Assembly (NCBI GenBank): GCA_017626045.1
Contig: JAGAJP010000034.1
Span: 17,905-81,904 of the forward strand
Source: Muribaculaceae bacterium
Lineage (GTDB): Bacteria > Bacteroidota > Bacteroidia > Bacteroidales > Muribaculaceae
Direction: 5' to 3'
DNA length: 64,000 nucleotides
Position 1 is the first letter of the stretch. Every line of letters begins with the position of its first letter. Shown here piece by piece: positions 1-8,607 of the stretch. The notes beneath the pieces are model-generated. The model worked only from the letters and a program-made list of their open reading frames with translations, made no database searches and had not been told where the DNA came from. A program made the translations under genes and the position numbers.

Positions 1-2
1 TG

Positions 3-65
3 ATAAACCGAGGCTATGAAATGCCCGGCTTCACAGCAATGGGCGGCCTCAAAGTCAGATTCTGA
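3..65 (+). CDS. C-terminal end of an outer-membrane beta-barrel protein (TonB-dependent receptor-like), partial
   Basis: An open frame enters from the left edge and stops at TGA 63-65. Its last residues read MPGFTAMGGLKVRF. A terminal strand that alternates hydrophobic residues and ends in Phe is the usual C-terminal signature of outer-membrane beta-barrels recognised by the BAM machinery. The sequence resembles the ends of SusC/TonB-dependent receptors of Bacteroidales. Only about 20 codons are visible, so the family is inferred and the substrate cannot be stated. Confidence 0.45.
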   Translation: MNRGYEMPGFTAMGGLKVRF

Positions 66-197
66 CGCCCCCTTCGCCGCCCTGTCCATGAACTGCCTCA
101 CTCACCAATCGCGGTTTTGAGCTTCTATCTTTCTTTTGAAGGAGTCTTGCTGCGATTCTTCATTTCGATTCGGCTTGCGATTTGCAGTCAGAAAGGA

Positions 198-210
198 TTC
201 GGCTTCCGCC
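198..210 (-). repeat. Inverted copy of the RAYT-flanking GGCGGAAGCCGA motif
   Basis: The minus strand reads GGCGGAAGCCGAA here. The same core occurs twice in direct orientation at 1275-1320, so the RAYT gene (214-1152) is bracketed by copies in opposite orientation. This is typical of REP/BIME-like elements, but the core is short and could partly be chance. Confidence 0.35.
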
Positions 211-213
211 TTA

Positions 214-1152
214 TCAGTTCTTAAGAGCCAATCTAATATCTGCAGGAAGGGTGGTTATGGTGGCGGCGAGCTTATTCATCTCGAGACAGGCTGCGCGAGA
301 GAGAGATTGGGGTAGAGGAGGGTTGACGGGGGTGAGGATAAGCAGGTTGCCGTTGGTACAACGCGCAAAATCGTTGCCGGATGGTTTTTGTCGTTCGTCA
401 AATATTTCGTTGGATATCAGAATTATTCTACCTTCGATTCCCTCGGCAATTTTTCTGATTTCTTTTTCCTCTCGGCTTATGAAGGGGGATACAAGCACGC
501 CTCCGTTTGACACGACATGCATCCATTTCTCGCGGTTGGCATCTTTTGTGGCAGCTGAGTCAGCGCGATGAATCACCACTTGCTCTTTGAAGGGGTTGTT
601 TAGAAGGTGCATGTTGCCGTAGGCGTTGAATTGGAGATTGCCGATGGTTATGGAATTTATCTTGCTGAAATATTGGGGGAATGCCCGTCTGACAGCAAGC
701 CTATAGGGATTTTCCCTGAGATGTCTGTAGATAGTATCGAGATTTCGGGAGCTGTTTATGATCTGGTCGTTGAAACCGAGTTCGAATAGTCGTGAGGTTT
801 GCGCTAATTCGGCCGCCTTTAATTTGAATCGGGCCAATTTTCTGCCTATGGCCTCGTCAAGTCTGTCGGTAGCAGCGATTATCATGTGAAGGTGATCGGG
901 CATGAGGGCATATTGGAAGAGGCTGATGGCTGGATGAATATCGGGAATCATTTTGAGCGCGAGCTTTATGGCTTTGCCGGTAGGCGAAGCCGCAAGATAG
1001 GAGGAGCCATAGCTGCCCACAGGGAGGCGGAAATCACCGGCGATGCAGCCAAAAGCGGGAGCTTCTTTCGCCTTTAGCATGGTGATATGATAGATGCATT
1101 TGGAAGCATAATCATGAAATCGCGCCCGATTGTTTCCGCTCCAATTTTTCAT
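214..1152 (-). CDS. REP-associated tyrosine transposase (RAYT), IS200-like Y1 family
   Basis: A single-domain HUH/Y1 nuclease-like protein of 312 aa. The metal-binding motif is PDHLHMII (His87, His89). A candidate catalytic Tyr142 lies in IYRHLRENPY. RAYTs are domesticated IS200/IS605-type transposases that cut single-stranded REP hairpins, and they usually lack the flanking ends of an insertion sequence. The first 190 residues cover the Y1 domain. A further 120 residues at the C terminus are longer than in simple RAYTs and have no family I can name. The gene stands alone, with palindromes directly upstream at 1172-1239 and short inverted copies on both sides. Family assignment is fairly sure; present activity is unknown. 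Confidence 0.75.
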   Translation of the reverse strand: MKNWSGNNRARFHDYASKCIYHITMLKAKEAPAFGCIAGDFRLPVGSYGSSYLAASPTGKAIKLALKMIPDIHPAISLFQYALMPDHLHMIIAATDRLDEAIGRKLARFKLKAAELAQTSRLFELGFNDQIINSSRNLDTIYRHLRENPYRLAVRRAFPQYFSKINSITIGNLQFNAYGNMHLLNNPFKEQVVIHRADSAATKDANREKWMHVVSNGGVLVSPFISREEKEIRKIAEGIEGRIILISNEIFDERQKPSGNDFARCTNGNLLILTPVNPPLPQSLSRAACLEMNKLAATITTLPADIRLALKN

Positions 1153-1171
1153 TTTGATTTGATTTTGATTG

Positions 1172-1191
1172 ATCAGGGCTGAAGCCCTGAT
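1172..1191. repeat. REP-like palindrome, 9-bp stem with a 2-nt loop
   Basis: The arms ATCAGGGCT and AGCCCTGAT are separated by GA. The element lies 20 bp upstream of the RAYT start. Together with the 20-bp palindrome at 1220-1239 it forms a pair of hairpins with a common GGGCTnnAGCCC core, as expected for RAYT targets. Confidence 0.6.
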
Positions 1192-1219
1192 GCGGTGAAA
1201 AATTGATTTTTGGGGATGG

Positions 1220-1239
1220 CTCGGGGCTTAAGCCCCGAG
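1220..1239. repeat. Perfect 20-bp palindrome, REP-like
   Basis: CTCGGGGCTTAAGCCCCGAG equals its own reverse complement. It sits 29 bp after the hairpin at 1172-1191 and has the same GGGCTnnAGCCC plan. It could also act as a terminator for comM on the minus strand, but it has no T run. Confidence 0.6.
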
Positions 1240-1274
1240 TGAAAAGAGAGGGATGGAGAGAGGAGAAGAGGATG

Positions 1275-1320
1275 GCGAGGCGGAAGCCGAGCTTCCTTTT
1301 GAGCGAGGCGGAAGCCGAGC
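1275..1320. repeat. Two direct copies of an 18-bp GC-rich unit
   Basis: GCGAGGCGGAAGCCGAGC occurs at 1275-1292 and again at 1303-1320, a 28-bp period. The repeats lie just past the comM stop codon. A shorter copy in the opposite orientation lies at 198-210 on the far side of the RAYT gene. Confidence 0.6.
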
Positions 1321-1341
1321 CTTCTTTCCGCGAGGCGCGGG

Positions 1342-2916
1342 TTAGAAGATGGAGCCGTAGGAGGCGCGGTCGAGGGCGCGGTAGCCGATTGCCTCGGCGA
1401 TGTGGTGCGAAAGCACCGGGGCGTTGACGGCTTCTTCGGCGGAGAGTGTCTGAGAGTATTCGAGGTCGGCTATAGTGCGCGCCACCCGCAGTATGCGGTC
1501 GAAGGCGCGGGCGCTCATGTTCAGCTTCGTCATCCGCTCCTTGAGACGCACGAGCCCTCCTTCGTCGGGCCAAGCGTAGGTGTGGAGCAGTCTGGAGTTC
1601 ATCTGGGCGTTGCTGTATATGCCGGGCTCGTTCCTATACCGCAGGTTCTGGATCTGTCGCGCCTTTATCACTCTTTCCCTTATGGCGTTGCTTGATTCCG
1701 CCGGGCTGGTGTTTGCCATCTCGTCGAATGCCACCGGCTCGATCTCACACTGGATGTCGATGCGGTCAAGCAGCGGTCCGCTGATACGGTTCATATATTT
1801 GGCGACTGCCCCGGGAGGACATGTGCATCTCTTCGTCGGATGCCCGTAATAACCGCAAGGGCATGGATTCATCGATGCCACCAGCATGAATGATGCGGGA
1901 TAGTCTACGGTGTATTTAGCACGAGACACCGTGATGGTGCGGTCTTCTATCGGTTGGCGAAGAACTTCCAGCACCGTGCGTGAAAATTCCGGGAATTCAT
2001 CGAGAAAAAGCACACCATTGTGGGCAAGCGATATCTCACCCGGCATCGGGTTTGTGCCACCTCCCACGAGAGCTACAGGCGACACCGTGTGATGAGGCGT
2101 GCGAAACGGTCGCCGGGTCATCAGCATGGATCCCCGCTGCAGTTTCCCCGCCACAGAATGAATTTTGGTAGTCTCCAACGCCTCAGCAAGGCTTAGAGGC
2201 GGCAGTATCGATGGCAGGCGTTTCGCCATCATCGACTTTCCTGCCCCCGGAGGACCGACCATCAGGATGTTGTGCCCTCCGGCACACGCCACCTCAAATG
2301 CCCTCTTCACGCTATCCTGTCCCTTTACCTCGGAAAAGTCGAAATCGAAATTGTCCGCTTCCGCCGCGAAAATCTCCCTTGTATTGATTACAGTGGGCTT
2401 GAGGCCGGATGTCCCTGCAATCAGTCCTACAGCCTCAGCGATGTTCTTGACTCCGAATACCTCCACTCTGTTGACAACCGCAGCCTCAGTCACATTTGCC
2501 TCCGGCACTATGAGACGCTTGAACCCCTTCTCACGTGCCTTGATTGCCATAGGCAGGGCGCCTCTCACCGGAAGCACCGAACCGTCGAGCGAGAGTTCGC
2601 CCATAATCATATATTCCGACAGGTTTTCCGCAGGCACCCTCTCGTTGGCTGCAAGCACTCCTATCGCCATCGGGAGGTCGAACGCCGCGCCCTCCTTCTT
2701 CACATCGGCAGGCGAGAGATTGATGATGGTGCTTTTATGAGGGAATCCTATCCCGCTCTGCTGCAGCGCAGTGGTGATGCGCGTATATGCTTCCTTCACG
2801 GCGGTGTCGGCAAGTCCTACAATACTGAAGGAGGATCCTTTGTTCACGGCGGTCTCTATAGTGACCACTATGGCGTCGATGCCGGAGATGGCGGCGGAAT
2901 AAACCTTTGTCAACAT
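1342..2916 (-). CDS. comM: YifB/ComM family Mg-chelatase-like AAA+ ATPase
   Basis: 524 aa, the usual length. Order of parts: an N-terminal Lon protease-like domain (about 1-165, MLTKVYSAAISGIDA start), then an AAA+ Mg-chelatase domain with Walker A GPPGAGKS (221-228) and Walker B LFLDE (303-307). Next come a four-Cys insert (CPCGYYG...CTC) and a C-terminal Mg_chelatase_C region. ComM is a hexameric helicase that promotes branch migration during natural transformation. In organisms without known competence its role is unclear. The gene starts 3 bp after the stop of the lipoprotein gene upstream, so the two are probably cotranscribed as the end of a long minus-strand run. Confidence 0.9.
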   Translation of the reverse strand: MLTKVYSAAISGIDAIVVTIETAVNKGSSFSIVGLADTAVKEAYTRITTALQQSGIGFPHKSTIINLSPADVKKEGAAFDLPMAIGVLAANERVPAENLSEYMIMGELSLDGSVLPVRGALPMAIKAREKGFKRLIVPEANVTEAAVVNRVEVFGVKNIAEAVGLIAGTSGLKPTVINTREIFAAEADNFDFDFSEVKGQDSVKRAFEVACAGGHNILMVGPPGAGKSMMAKRLPSILPPLSLAEALETTKIHSVAGKLQRGSMLMTRRPFRTPHHTVSPVALVGGGTNPMPGEISLAHNGVLFLDEFPEFSRTVLEVLRQPIEDRTITVSRAKYTVDYPASFMLVASMNPCPCGYYGHPTKRCTCPPGAVAKYMNRISGPLLDRIDIQCEIEPVAFDEMANTSPAESSNAIRERVIKARQIQNLRYRNEPGIYSNAQMNSRLLHTYAWPDEGGLVRLKERMTKLNMSARAFDRILRVARTIADLEYSQTLSAEEAVNAPVLSHHIAEAIGYRALDRASYGSIF

Positions 2917-2919
2917 TTT

Positions 2920-4047
2920 TCAATTGGTTTTAGTGTCGTTTTTTGCTGTGGCGTTTTGTCCCTTCCTGTCGGTGGATTTACCGGAGTCTTTTGCCGACAT
3001 CGTCTTTCTGAATGCCTCCGCTGCCTTGCCGATGTCGCTGCCTTCATATACGGCTCGAGCCTTTCTGCCGGTCACCACAACCCACGGCAGGCGACCTATT
3101 CCGAGGCGTATCATATTGTGGTCGGCAAGCCCGTGTGGCATCCATCCGCGCACCGCGCCCTTAAGCGAGTCGCGGCGTATGGTGGAAATCCACGACATGC
3201 TGTCGCTCTGCGCCGAGATGTCGGCGATGATGCGACGGCTGCTGTCCGGGTATTCTTTTGCCAGCTCCTTTATGGTGTCGATTGCAGAGATGCGTTCTGA
3301 ATTGTTGTCTCCATAGAAAAAGAGGATTGTCGCCTTTGTCTTTGCAAGGTTTAGGGTGTCGACGCCATTGTCTTTGCTCCGCACCACAATGGAGGTCATC
3401 TTAGAGTCTTTTGCGCGTCTCAGATCCCCGTCTGACGTGACTGTAAACTCGACTCCGGGGAAATCCGGTGCTCCGCACATCTCCACAGTCTCCGGCCCGC
3501 GCACGTCTTTGTCGATTCCATTCCATAATCTGATGAATCCGTCGGGGTCGGCATGTCGGTCCCATTCCGTCAGCATCATGATTGCAGACAGCTTGCTGTC
3601 GGGATTCTTCAATACAAACTCTTCGACAGCTTTTGCGCGATCCTTGCCGTTGAGTGAGTTGCGCCATTTGCTCCATTGCTCCGACAGGTCGTTGCCCGTT
3701 ATGGTCCAGGTATTCATGTCGGGGCTGCTTCCCGTCACCATGAGCCGGTCGCCCCTTTCTACATATAGCACCACCGACGACGCAGACGAGGCATCGCGTA
3801 TAAAGACGAGGGTAGGGCGGCGTGTCACACACTGCACCTCCGCCTTACCTTCCTGCAGTGAGGCGGTGGTCTCGAGCCATGCGCCCTTATGGGAGTCCCA
3901 TGCGTAATACGTCACTATATAGTTGCCGAAGAAGTCTTTGGGGAAATCAAACTGTATGGAGAATTCATTTTTAACGCATCCTCCCGCTCCTGACAATACG
4001 GCAATCAAAGCAATCAATGTGAAAAACTTAGATTTAAAACTCTTCAT
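2920..4047 (-). CDS. Lipoprotein with DUF4369-like N terminus and thioredoxin-like C terminus
   Basis: I start at the internal Met whose product begins MKSFKSKFFTLIALIAVLSG and has a lipobox ending at Cys24; the frame itself is open 36 bases further up. The mature N-terminal half (about 25-210) resembles the DUF4369 domains found before thioredoxin folds in Bacteroidetes. The C-terminal 130 residues have a thioredoxin-like pattern (ATILFFYGDNNSER, then LPWVVVTGRKARAVYEG). The usual CXXC redox pair is absent, so a disulfide role is unlikely. The protein should be anchored in the periplasm or outer membrane. It is packed between the DUF4294 gene and comM. Function unknown. Confidence 0.6.
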   Translation of the reverse strand: MKSFKSKFFTLIALIAVLSGAGGCVKNEFSIQFDFPKDFFGNYIVTYYAWDSHKGAWLETTASLQEGKAEVQCVTRRPTLVFIRDASSASSVVLYVERGDRLMVTGSSPDMNTWTITGNDLSEQWSKWRNSLNGKDRAKAVEEFVLKNPDSKLSAIMMLTEWDRHADPDGFIRLWNGIDKDVRGPETVEMCGAPDFPGVEFTVTSDGDLRRAKDSKMTSIVVRSKDNGVDTLNLAKTKATILFFYGDNNSERISAIDTIKELAKEYPDSSRRIIADISAQSDSMSWISTIRRDSLKGAVRGWMPHGLADHNMIRLGIGRLPWVVVTGRKARAVYEGSDIGKAAEAFRKTMSAKDSGKSTDRKGQNATAKNDTKTN

Positions 4048-4086
4048 GCCCACAAAGTTAACAAATCTTATCCATTTATCCAAATT

Positions 4087-4737
4087 TCAGAGCTGTCCCT
4101 GCTCTATGAGATGGGCGATTCGGTCGATTGTGGCGTCATCTTTATTGCTGTCGGGATGGAAGCCTGATTTCATGTTCATGCCGAAGAACTTGCCGAATGT
4201 CTGCCAGAAACCCGCCCTGAAACTGCCGAGAAAAGCTTTCACTATATTAAACGAACTTTGGTCGGTCTCTCTGTTGATGAGTTTGAGAAGGATTTTCCCC
4301 TGGTTTTTCGTCATGTGCTTGACCACCGGCTTGTATTGCTCGAAAATGTCCTTCTCGAGCCTCTTCAGGTGCTTTTCACGGGTCTTTTCATCGGGGATGG
4401 TCTGTATGTATTCGTATGTCTCGCAAAGCGTGGAGAATGCAAGTTTCGCGTAGGGCAGTGTCTTCCTCACGTCGCGCACCGTTCGCCAGTAGAACTCCTC
4501 CTGCTTCTTGTTTTTGAATTTCATAGGAGGATAGACGTAGAAATCGTTGAAAATCGTCATTCTCACGATGTCGCCGTATTCGTCAACGAAGCGGTAGAAG
4601 CCTCTCACCGGCTTTATAGTGATTCGGATGTCGCTGTCGTATTCCGGGATTTCCGGCGCCTGCACGGGCGTATCGGCACTGCTTCCGAACACGGCGGCAG
4701 CGAATAGAAGCGTCAATATGAATCTTGATATATTCAC
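4087..4737 (-). CDS. DUF4294 domain-containing exported protein
   Basis: 216 aa from a GTG start that gives a clean signal peptide (MNISRFILTLLFAAAVFGSS). An ATG 54 bases further upstream keeps the frame but overlaps the wbqC-like gene and hides the signal sequence. The core matches DUF4294, a Bacteroidetes family of unknown function: FYWRTVRDVRKTLPYAKLA, then TKNQGKILLKLINRET. Many charged residues suggest a soluble periplasmic protein. It lies in a run of co-directional genes between wbqC and the lipoprotein. No function can be given. Confidence 0.7.
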   Translation of the reverse strand: MNISRFILTLLFAAAVFGSSADTPVQAPEIPEYDSDIRITIKPVRGFYRFVDEYGDIVRMTIFNDFYVYPPMKFKNKKQEEFYWRTVRDVRKTLPYAKLAFSTLCETYEYIQTIPDEKTREKHLKRLEKDIFEQYKPVVKHMTKNQGKILLKLINRETDQSSFNIVKAFLGSFRAGFWQTFGKFFGMNMKSGFHPDSNKDDATIDRIAHLIEQGQL

Positions 4738-4768
4738 GTCTTGATTTGATTTAGAGAGAGGTTGATAT

Positions 4769-5332
4769 TCACATATAGCCGCCGTGAGCATATCGGCTCA
4801 TAAGCAGCAGGGTGTCTTTGCCATATCTGAAAAGAGGCTCTATCACCGAATGCGTCGTGTCTATTCCGTCAAGGAGCCGACGCTCGATGGAGGCGAAACG
4901 CACTTCCCGCTCAGCTTGAAGACGGAGTATGCCATCCATTTCTCCTTCATAATCCATAAGCGTCAGGATGGCAGAAAGAAGACTCCGGTTGAGGTTCCTG
5001 ACTTTCGCGGGATGCCTTTCGATGATCGCGGCAATCTCGGGAAAGAAGTGCTGGAAATAAGGTTCCCTCCCATAAGCCGCCTCCATTGCCCCGAGATGGA
5101 TTCTTGTCCAGTCTCCATGATTCGAGACACGAAGCCCGCTTGCATCTCGCCTTTTAAGCGCCGATGCCCCTCCCTCCACCGGAACGGTCAGTGTCATTCC
5201 TTCCGGTGAGTTGGACCATATACGGGTCCTGGTCAGAAATCTGCCGTATCGCACATGGCTTGGGGTTTCGCCTGACCGGAACCAGTCGGTCGAAGGGAGA
5301 TATGGCGGAAAGACGGTGTCTGTTATTTCCAT
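4769..5332 (-). CDS. WbqC-like family protein
   Basis: 187 aa. The start MEITDTVFPPYLPS was chosen because its ATG overlaps the lepB stop codon by a few bases, which suggests translational coupling. The N terminus (PPYLPSTDWF), the RTRIWSNSPEGMTLTVPVEGG block and the GDWTRIHLGAMEAAYGREPYF block fit the WbqC family. Members are often found near O-antigen or sugar-nucleotide genes, but the reaction is not established. In Bacteroidetes the gene regularly follows signal peptidase I, as here. The family is likely; its function is not known. Confidence 0.75.
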   Translation of the reverse strand: MEITDTVFPPYLPSTDWFRSGETPSHVRYGRFLTRTRIWSNSPEGMTLTVPVEGGASALKRRDASGLRVSNHGDWTRIHLGAMEAAYGREPYFQHFFPEIAAIIERHPAKVRNLNRSLLSAILTLMDYEGEMDGILRLQAEREVRFASIERRLLDGIDTTHSVIEPLFRYGKDTLLLMSRYAHGGYM

Positions 5333-6756
5333 TTCGTGTTTTTGTCGGGATTGGCGTCGCGAAGAATCCTGTTCCATCGGATTTTTCCCTCGGTCAGTCC
5401 CTTTTCCTCATCAAGCGAAAGAATCACAAACATAGGACTTCCCACTATATGGTCTTCCGGCACAAATCCCCAGTATCGCGAGTCTGCCGACCTGTCGCGG
5501 TTGTCGCCTTGCATCCAGTAGTAGTCCATCTTGAACGTATAGTAGTCGGTCTCTTGCCCGTTGATGAAGATTTTGCCGTCTCTGACCAGAAGGTCGTTGC
5601 CCTCATAGGTGCGTATCGCCCTCTCATAGACAGGGAGGTTCGAAAGCGTGAGGCGCAGGGTAGTGCCTTTCTTGGGAATCCACAGCTCGCCCATGTCGGG
5701 ACGCGTCCAGCCGTATGTGTTGCCGAGAGGGAACATGCCTCCGAGATCGTAGAACCCGCTGTCAGACTCCTTGATTAGCGGTCCGTTAACCTCCGGCCAT
5801 TTCTCCACCGCTGCTTTGGCTTCCTGGGTAAGCGGCACGTCATAGAACTTGTATTGGATGCCGTCGACCAGAATGGGGGCATTTCCGTGGTCTTCCGAGC
5901 GCACTCCAATCTCTTCCCATTTGTCGTCTGATATTATGGCCTTTACCGGGATTATGTAGTTATACTGCACGTTGTCGGCGTCTTCAATCGGTTTCCCGTT
6001 GATGTATATCACATCGTTTTTGATCTTCAGGCGCTCGCCGGGAAGTCCTATGGTCCTCTTGACATAGTTCTCGCGTCGGTCTACCGGACGCACCACAAGG
6101 TCGCCAAACATAGCTTTGTTGGCTTCGATATATGCCTTAGGATCAGATATCCCTCTGCTTTTGAGCTCATGGCATATCTGATAATAGTCCGGATTCGGAA
6201 TCTTAGTAGCCACGGTGTCGCCGTTGGGGTAGTTGAACACCACGATGTCGCCGCGCTCTATCTTGCGGAGGCCCGCGAGGCGGTGGTATTCAAGCTGAGG
6301 CTTGTCGAAATAGCTCTTTGTGTTGACTATGGGCAACGTGTGCTGCGCCAGTGGAAAGTGGAGCGGTGTCTGCGGCACTCTCGGACCGTAGATGGTCTTG
6401 TTGACCCATAGGTAGTCGCCCACAAGCAGTGACTTCTCCAGAGATGAAGATGGAATCTTGTAGTTCTGCCCGATAAACGCGAAGATAAAATACACAAGAA
6501 TAAGGGCATACACGATGGCGTCAAGCCATGAGAAAATGGTCCTGACAACCGGATTCTTGGATTTTTTCCACCAGCTCCATGGAATGAACTGCGTGATGTA
6601 GATTTCTATAAGCAGCGGCCACAGCAGAAGCAGCCATGCATTCCGCATCCACAGCACCCAAAGAAAGAATATCAAAGAGACAATGCCAAATCGCACCCAG
6701 CGCGTCGGGCGCACTTTCCTCAGCCTGGCAGTAAGGCCGGTTATAAATCGATTCAT
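5323..6756 (-). CDS. lepB: Signal peptidase I
   Basis: Removes signal peptides from exported proteins at the outer face of the inner membrane. N-terminal membrane segments span about residues 20-60 and 75-97. The catalytic Ser105 lies in NYKIPSSSLEKSLLVGD, the equivalent of the SGSMxPTL box, and the general-base Lys233 in NYVKRTIGLPGERL. The C-terminal YWMQGDNRDRSADSRYWG box is intact. At 477 aa it is longer than the E. coli enzyme because of an insert between the Ser and Lys boxes (about 120-225) and a second insert after the Lys box, common in Bacteroidetes. Gene order dapB-lepB-wbqC is conserved in the group. Confidence 0.92.
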   Translation of the reverse strand: MNRFITGLTARLRKVRPTRWVRFGIVSLIFFLWVLWMRNAWLLLLWPLLIEIYITQFIPWSWWKKSKNPVVRTIFSWLDAIVYALILVYFIFAFIGQNYKIPSSSLEKSLLVGDYLWVNKTIYGPRVPQTPLHFPLAQHTLPIVNTKSYFDKPQLEYHRLAGLRKIERGDIVVFNYPNGDTVATKIPNPDYYQICHELKSRGISDPKAYIEANKAMFGDLVVRPVDRRENYVKRTIGLPGERLKIKNDVIYINGKPIEDADNVQYNYIIPVKAIISDDKWEEIGVRSEDHGNAPILVDGIQYKFYDVPLTQEAKAAVEKWPEVNGPLIKESDSGFYDLGGMFPLGNTYGWTRPDMGELWIPKKGTTLRLTLSNLPVYERAIRTYEGNDLLVRDGKIFINGQETDYYTFKMDYYWMQGDNRDRSADSRYWGFVPEDHIVGSPMFVILSLDEEKGLTEGKIRWNRILRDANPDKNTKWK

Positions 6757-6799
6757 AAGGATATAACGGCCGAAGCCGCGGTTTTATTGAGAGCTCCGG

Positions 6800-7588
6800 T
6801 CAGAATTTCAGCATGTCTTTCATTGTGAAGAAACCGGTCTGTCCGGAACCGATCTTGAACGGCCCCACGGAGAACCTGTGGCATTTGTCGGTGAGCCATT
6901 CGGCGGCTATGACCGCTCCGAGCGCGAACCCTTCGCGGCTTTTTGCGGAGTGGGATATGGTGATGGTGTCTTGCGGTGAATCCCATGTCACGGTATGGAT
7001 GCCCGGAACCTCTCCCTCCCGACGGTGGGAGATATAGAGGGTGCCCTCTTCCCTTGCCGGCGCGCCCTCCCCTTCGATACCCTCCAGGGGCTCTTTCCAT
7101 GCATTCACCTTGTCGGATGCCGCGATCAGTTCTTCAGCTATCGTGATGGCGGTGCCGGAAGGGTGGTCGAGCTTGTGGATGTGGTGCACTTCCTCCATGC
7201 TCGGGACATATTGTGAATATCCGTTCATTATCTTTGTAAGATATCGGCTGACCGCCTCGAATATATTTACGCCGATTGAGTAGTTGCTGCTGTAGAAAAG
7301 CGCTCCCTTGCCGCTCTCGCATACTGATTTCACTGCAGGCAGGGAATCCAGCCAGCCTGTAGTGCCGCATACGACGGGTATGCCTGCTGAAAAGCATTTC
7401 AGTATATTGTTGACCGCTGTTGTCGGCGTGGAGAACTCAATTGCGACATCCGACTTGCGGAACGCTTTCGAATCTATGTCTATCTCGTTGTCGGCGTCGA
7501 TGGTCACGCTTATCTCGTGGCCGCGTGCCTTGGCTATGCCCTCTATCATATGGCCCATCTTGCCATATCCAATAAGTGCTATTTTCAT
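6800..7588 (-). CDS. dapB: 4-hydroxy-tetrahydrodipicolinate reductase
   Basis: Third specific step of lysine/diaminopimelate synthesis: NAD(P)H-dependent reduction giving tetrahydrodipicolinate in the cytoplasm. The nucleotide-binding start MKIALIGYGKMGHMI, the VCGTTGW segment and the substrate-binding HHIHKLDHPSGTA motif are all present. 262 aa is the expected size. The diaminopimelate feeds peptidoglycan synthesis. It lies 43 bp upstream of lepB on the same strand. Assignment is secure. Confidence 0.95.
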   Translation of the reverse strand: MKIALIGYGKMGHMIEGIAKARGHEISVTIDADNEIDIDSKAFRKSDVAIEFSTPTTAVNNILKCFSAGIPVVCGTTGWLDSLPAVKSVCESGKGALFYSSNYSIGVNIFEAVSRYLTKIMNGYSQYVPSMEEVHHIHKLDHPSGTAITIAEELIAASDKVNAWKEPLEGIEGEGAPAREEGTLYISHRREGEVPGIHTVTWDSPQDTITISHSAKSREGFALGAVIAAEWLTDKCHRFSVGPFKIGSGQTGFFTMKDMLKF

Positions 7589-7650
7589 TTTTATATCTTT
7601 TGTCTGGTTGCTGTCTATGGTGCTGACCTCGATATTGTGGAATACTTCGG

Positions 7651-8607
7651 TCAGAAGCCGAAGTTTATGTTGTCGATGTAGAGTGTCAGACCTTCTGTCC
7701 CTACAAACGCCTCTCCGCAGGATGAGGACGCCATCATCAGCACATGTGTCGGAGTGGCGTTGGCGTCATCCCATCCCACTTCGTGTACCGGCACGAGTTT
7801 TCCCTTGGAGTTTCTCGCATAGTATGCCTTCTCTCCGTCGAGGAGACCCATCCATGACTTATAATACGGTTGTTTTGTGATATCGCCGTAGTGGATGGGC
7901 AGGGCATGCTGCTTTGTCCAGGGCACTGAACGGTTGTATCTTTCGCGCCCGGTGCCGACCCTCTTGGCGTAGATGTTCCCCTCTTTGTCTTCCCATCTCC
8001 GCTGCAGCAATACGTAGACCTCGGCGTTGTCTCTGCCCTGAAGAGTCTTCTTCTTGCTGAATCCGGTGGATTTGACACGAGTGTTTTCCGGTGGCATCAC
8101 AATCTCGAAGTCATAGACGAGAGCTTTGGGTCGCTTGGTGTAAGGCATTCCCATCTCCATCTTGGAGTAGGCGTTTTTTGTAGAGCTTATCGGCTCGAAT
8201 ACCTGCCCGAGAAAAATCGAGCCCGCCACCATCACATCCATGTTTACGATGCCGAGAGCCTTGACGTTTTCCATTTTCGCCACGCATTTCGCCACTGTCG
8301 ACCCCTTGTGCTTTTCCGGACTGACAGTGGTGGAGCCCTTCACTACCCCACACACCTTGGCATAGGCGTTGGAGGTGGCCCAGGGAGAGCCTCCGGTGTT
8401 CTTATACGGCTTGTTGCCGTTTACCACCTGTTTGGGGGCGATCTCGTATATTACCTTGGGGTTCCCGCCGATTATGGAGGATTCCTTGATGTTTCGTGTC
8501 ACCCAGTTTTCCATGTCGCCGTATTTTATCGGCTCAAGACGCAGAGCCTGGGTACATGGAGCCGCGAGAGTCATGGCGGCGATTGCTGTGAGTATGTGTT
8601 TTTTCAT
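7651..8607 (-). CDS. PCMD-type exported protein
   Basis: 318 aa with a signal peptide (MKKHILTAIAAMTLAAPCTQA). The order GDMENWVTRNIKESSIIGG near the N terminus, repeated beta-rich segments, and a C terminus ending LTLYIDNINFGF match the Bacteroidetes 'putative carbohydrate metabolism domain' (PCMD) family, which has a jelly-roll-like fold. Such proteins are periplasmic or surface exposed, and their ligand is unknown. The ATG overlaps the tatD stop by 4 bases, so the two genes are translationally coupled. Family call is moderately sure. Confidence 0.65.
   Translation of the reverse strand: MKKHILTAIAAMTLAAPCTQALRLEPIKYGDMENWVTRNIKESSIIGGNPKVIYEIAPKQVVNGNKPYKNTGGSPWATSNAYAKVCGVVKGSTTVSPEKHKGSTVAKCVAKMENVKALGIVNMDVMVAGSIFLGQVFEPISSTKNAYSKMEMGMPYTKRPKALVYDFEIVMPPENTRVKSTGFSKKKTLQGRDNAEVYVLLQRRWEDKEGNIYAKRVGTGRERYNRSVPWTKQHALPIHYGDITKQPYYKSWMGLLDGEKAYYARNSKGKLVPVHEVGWDDANATPTHVLMMASSSCGEAFVGTEGLTLYIDNINFGF

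Noticed and set aside
1112..1573. 153-codon Arg-rich minus-strand frame after comM
   Set aside because: It reads through the palindromes and GC-rich repeats and overlaps the comM end in another frame.
2272..3300. 342-codon plus-strand frame across comM and the lipoprotein gene
   Set aside because: It spans the ends of two well-supported minus-strand genes and its product is rich in His, Arg and Ser without any motif.
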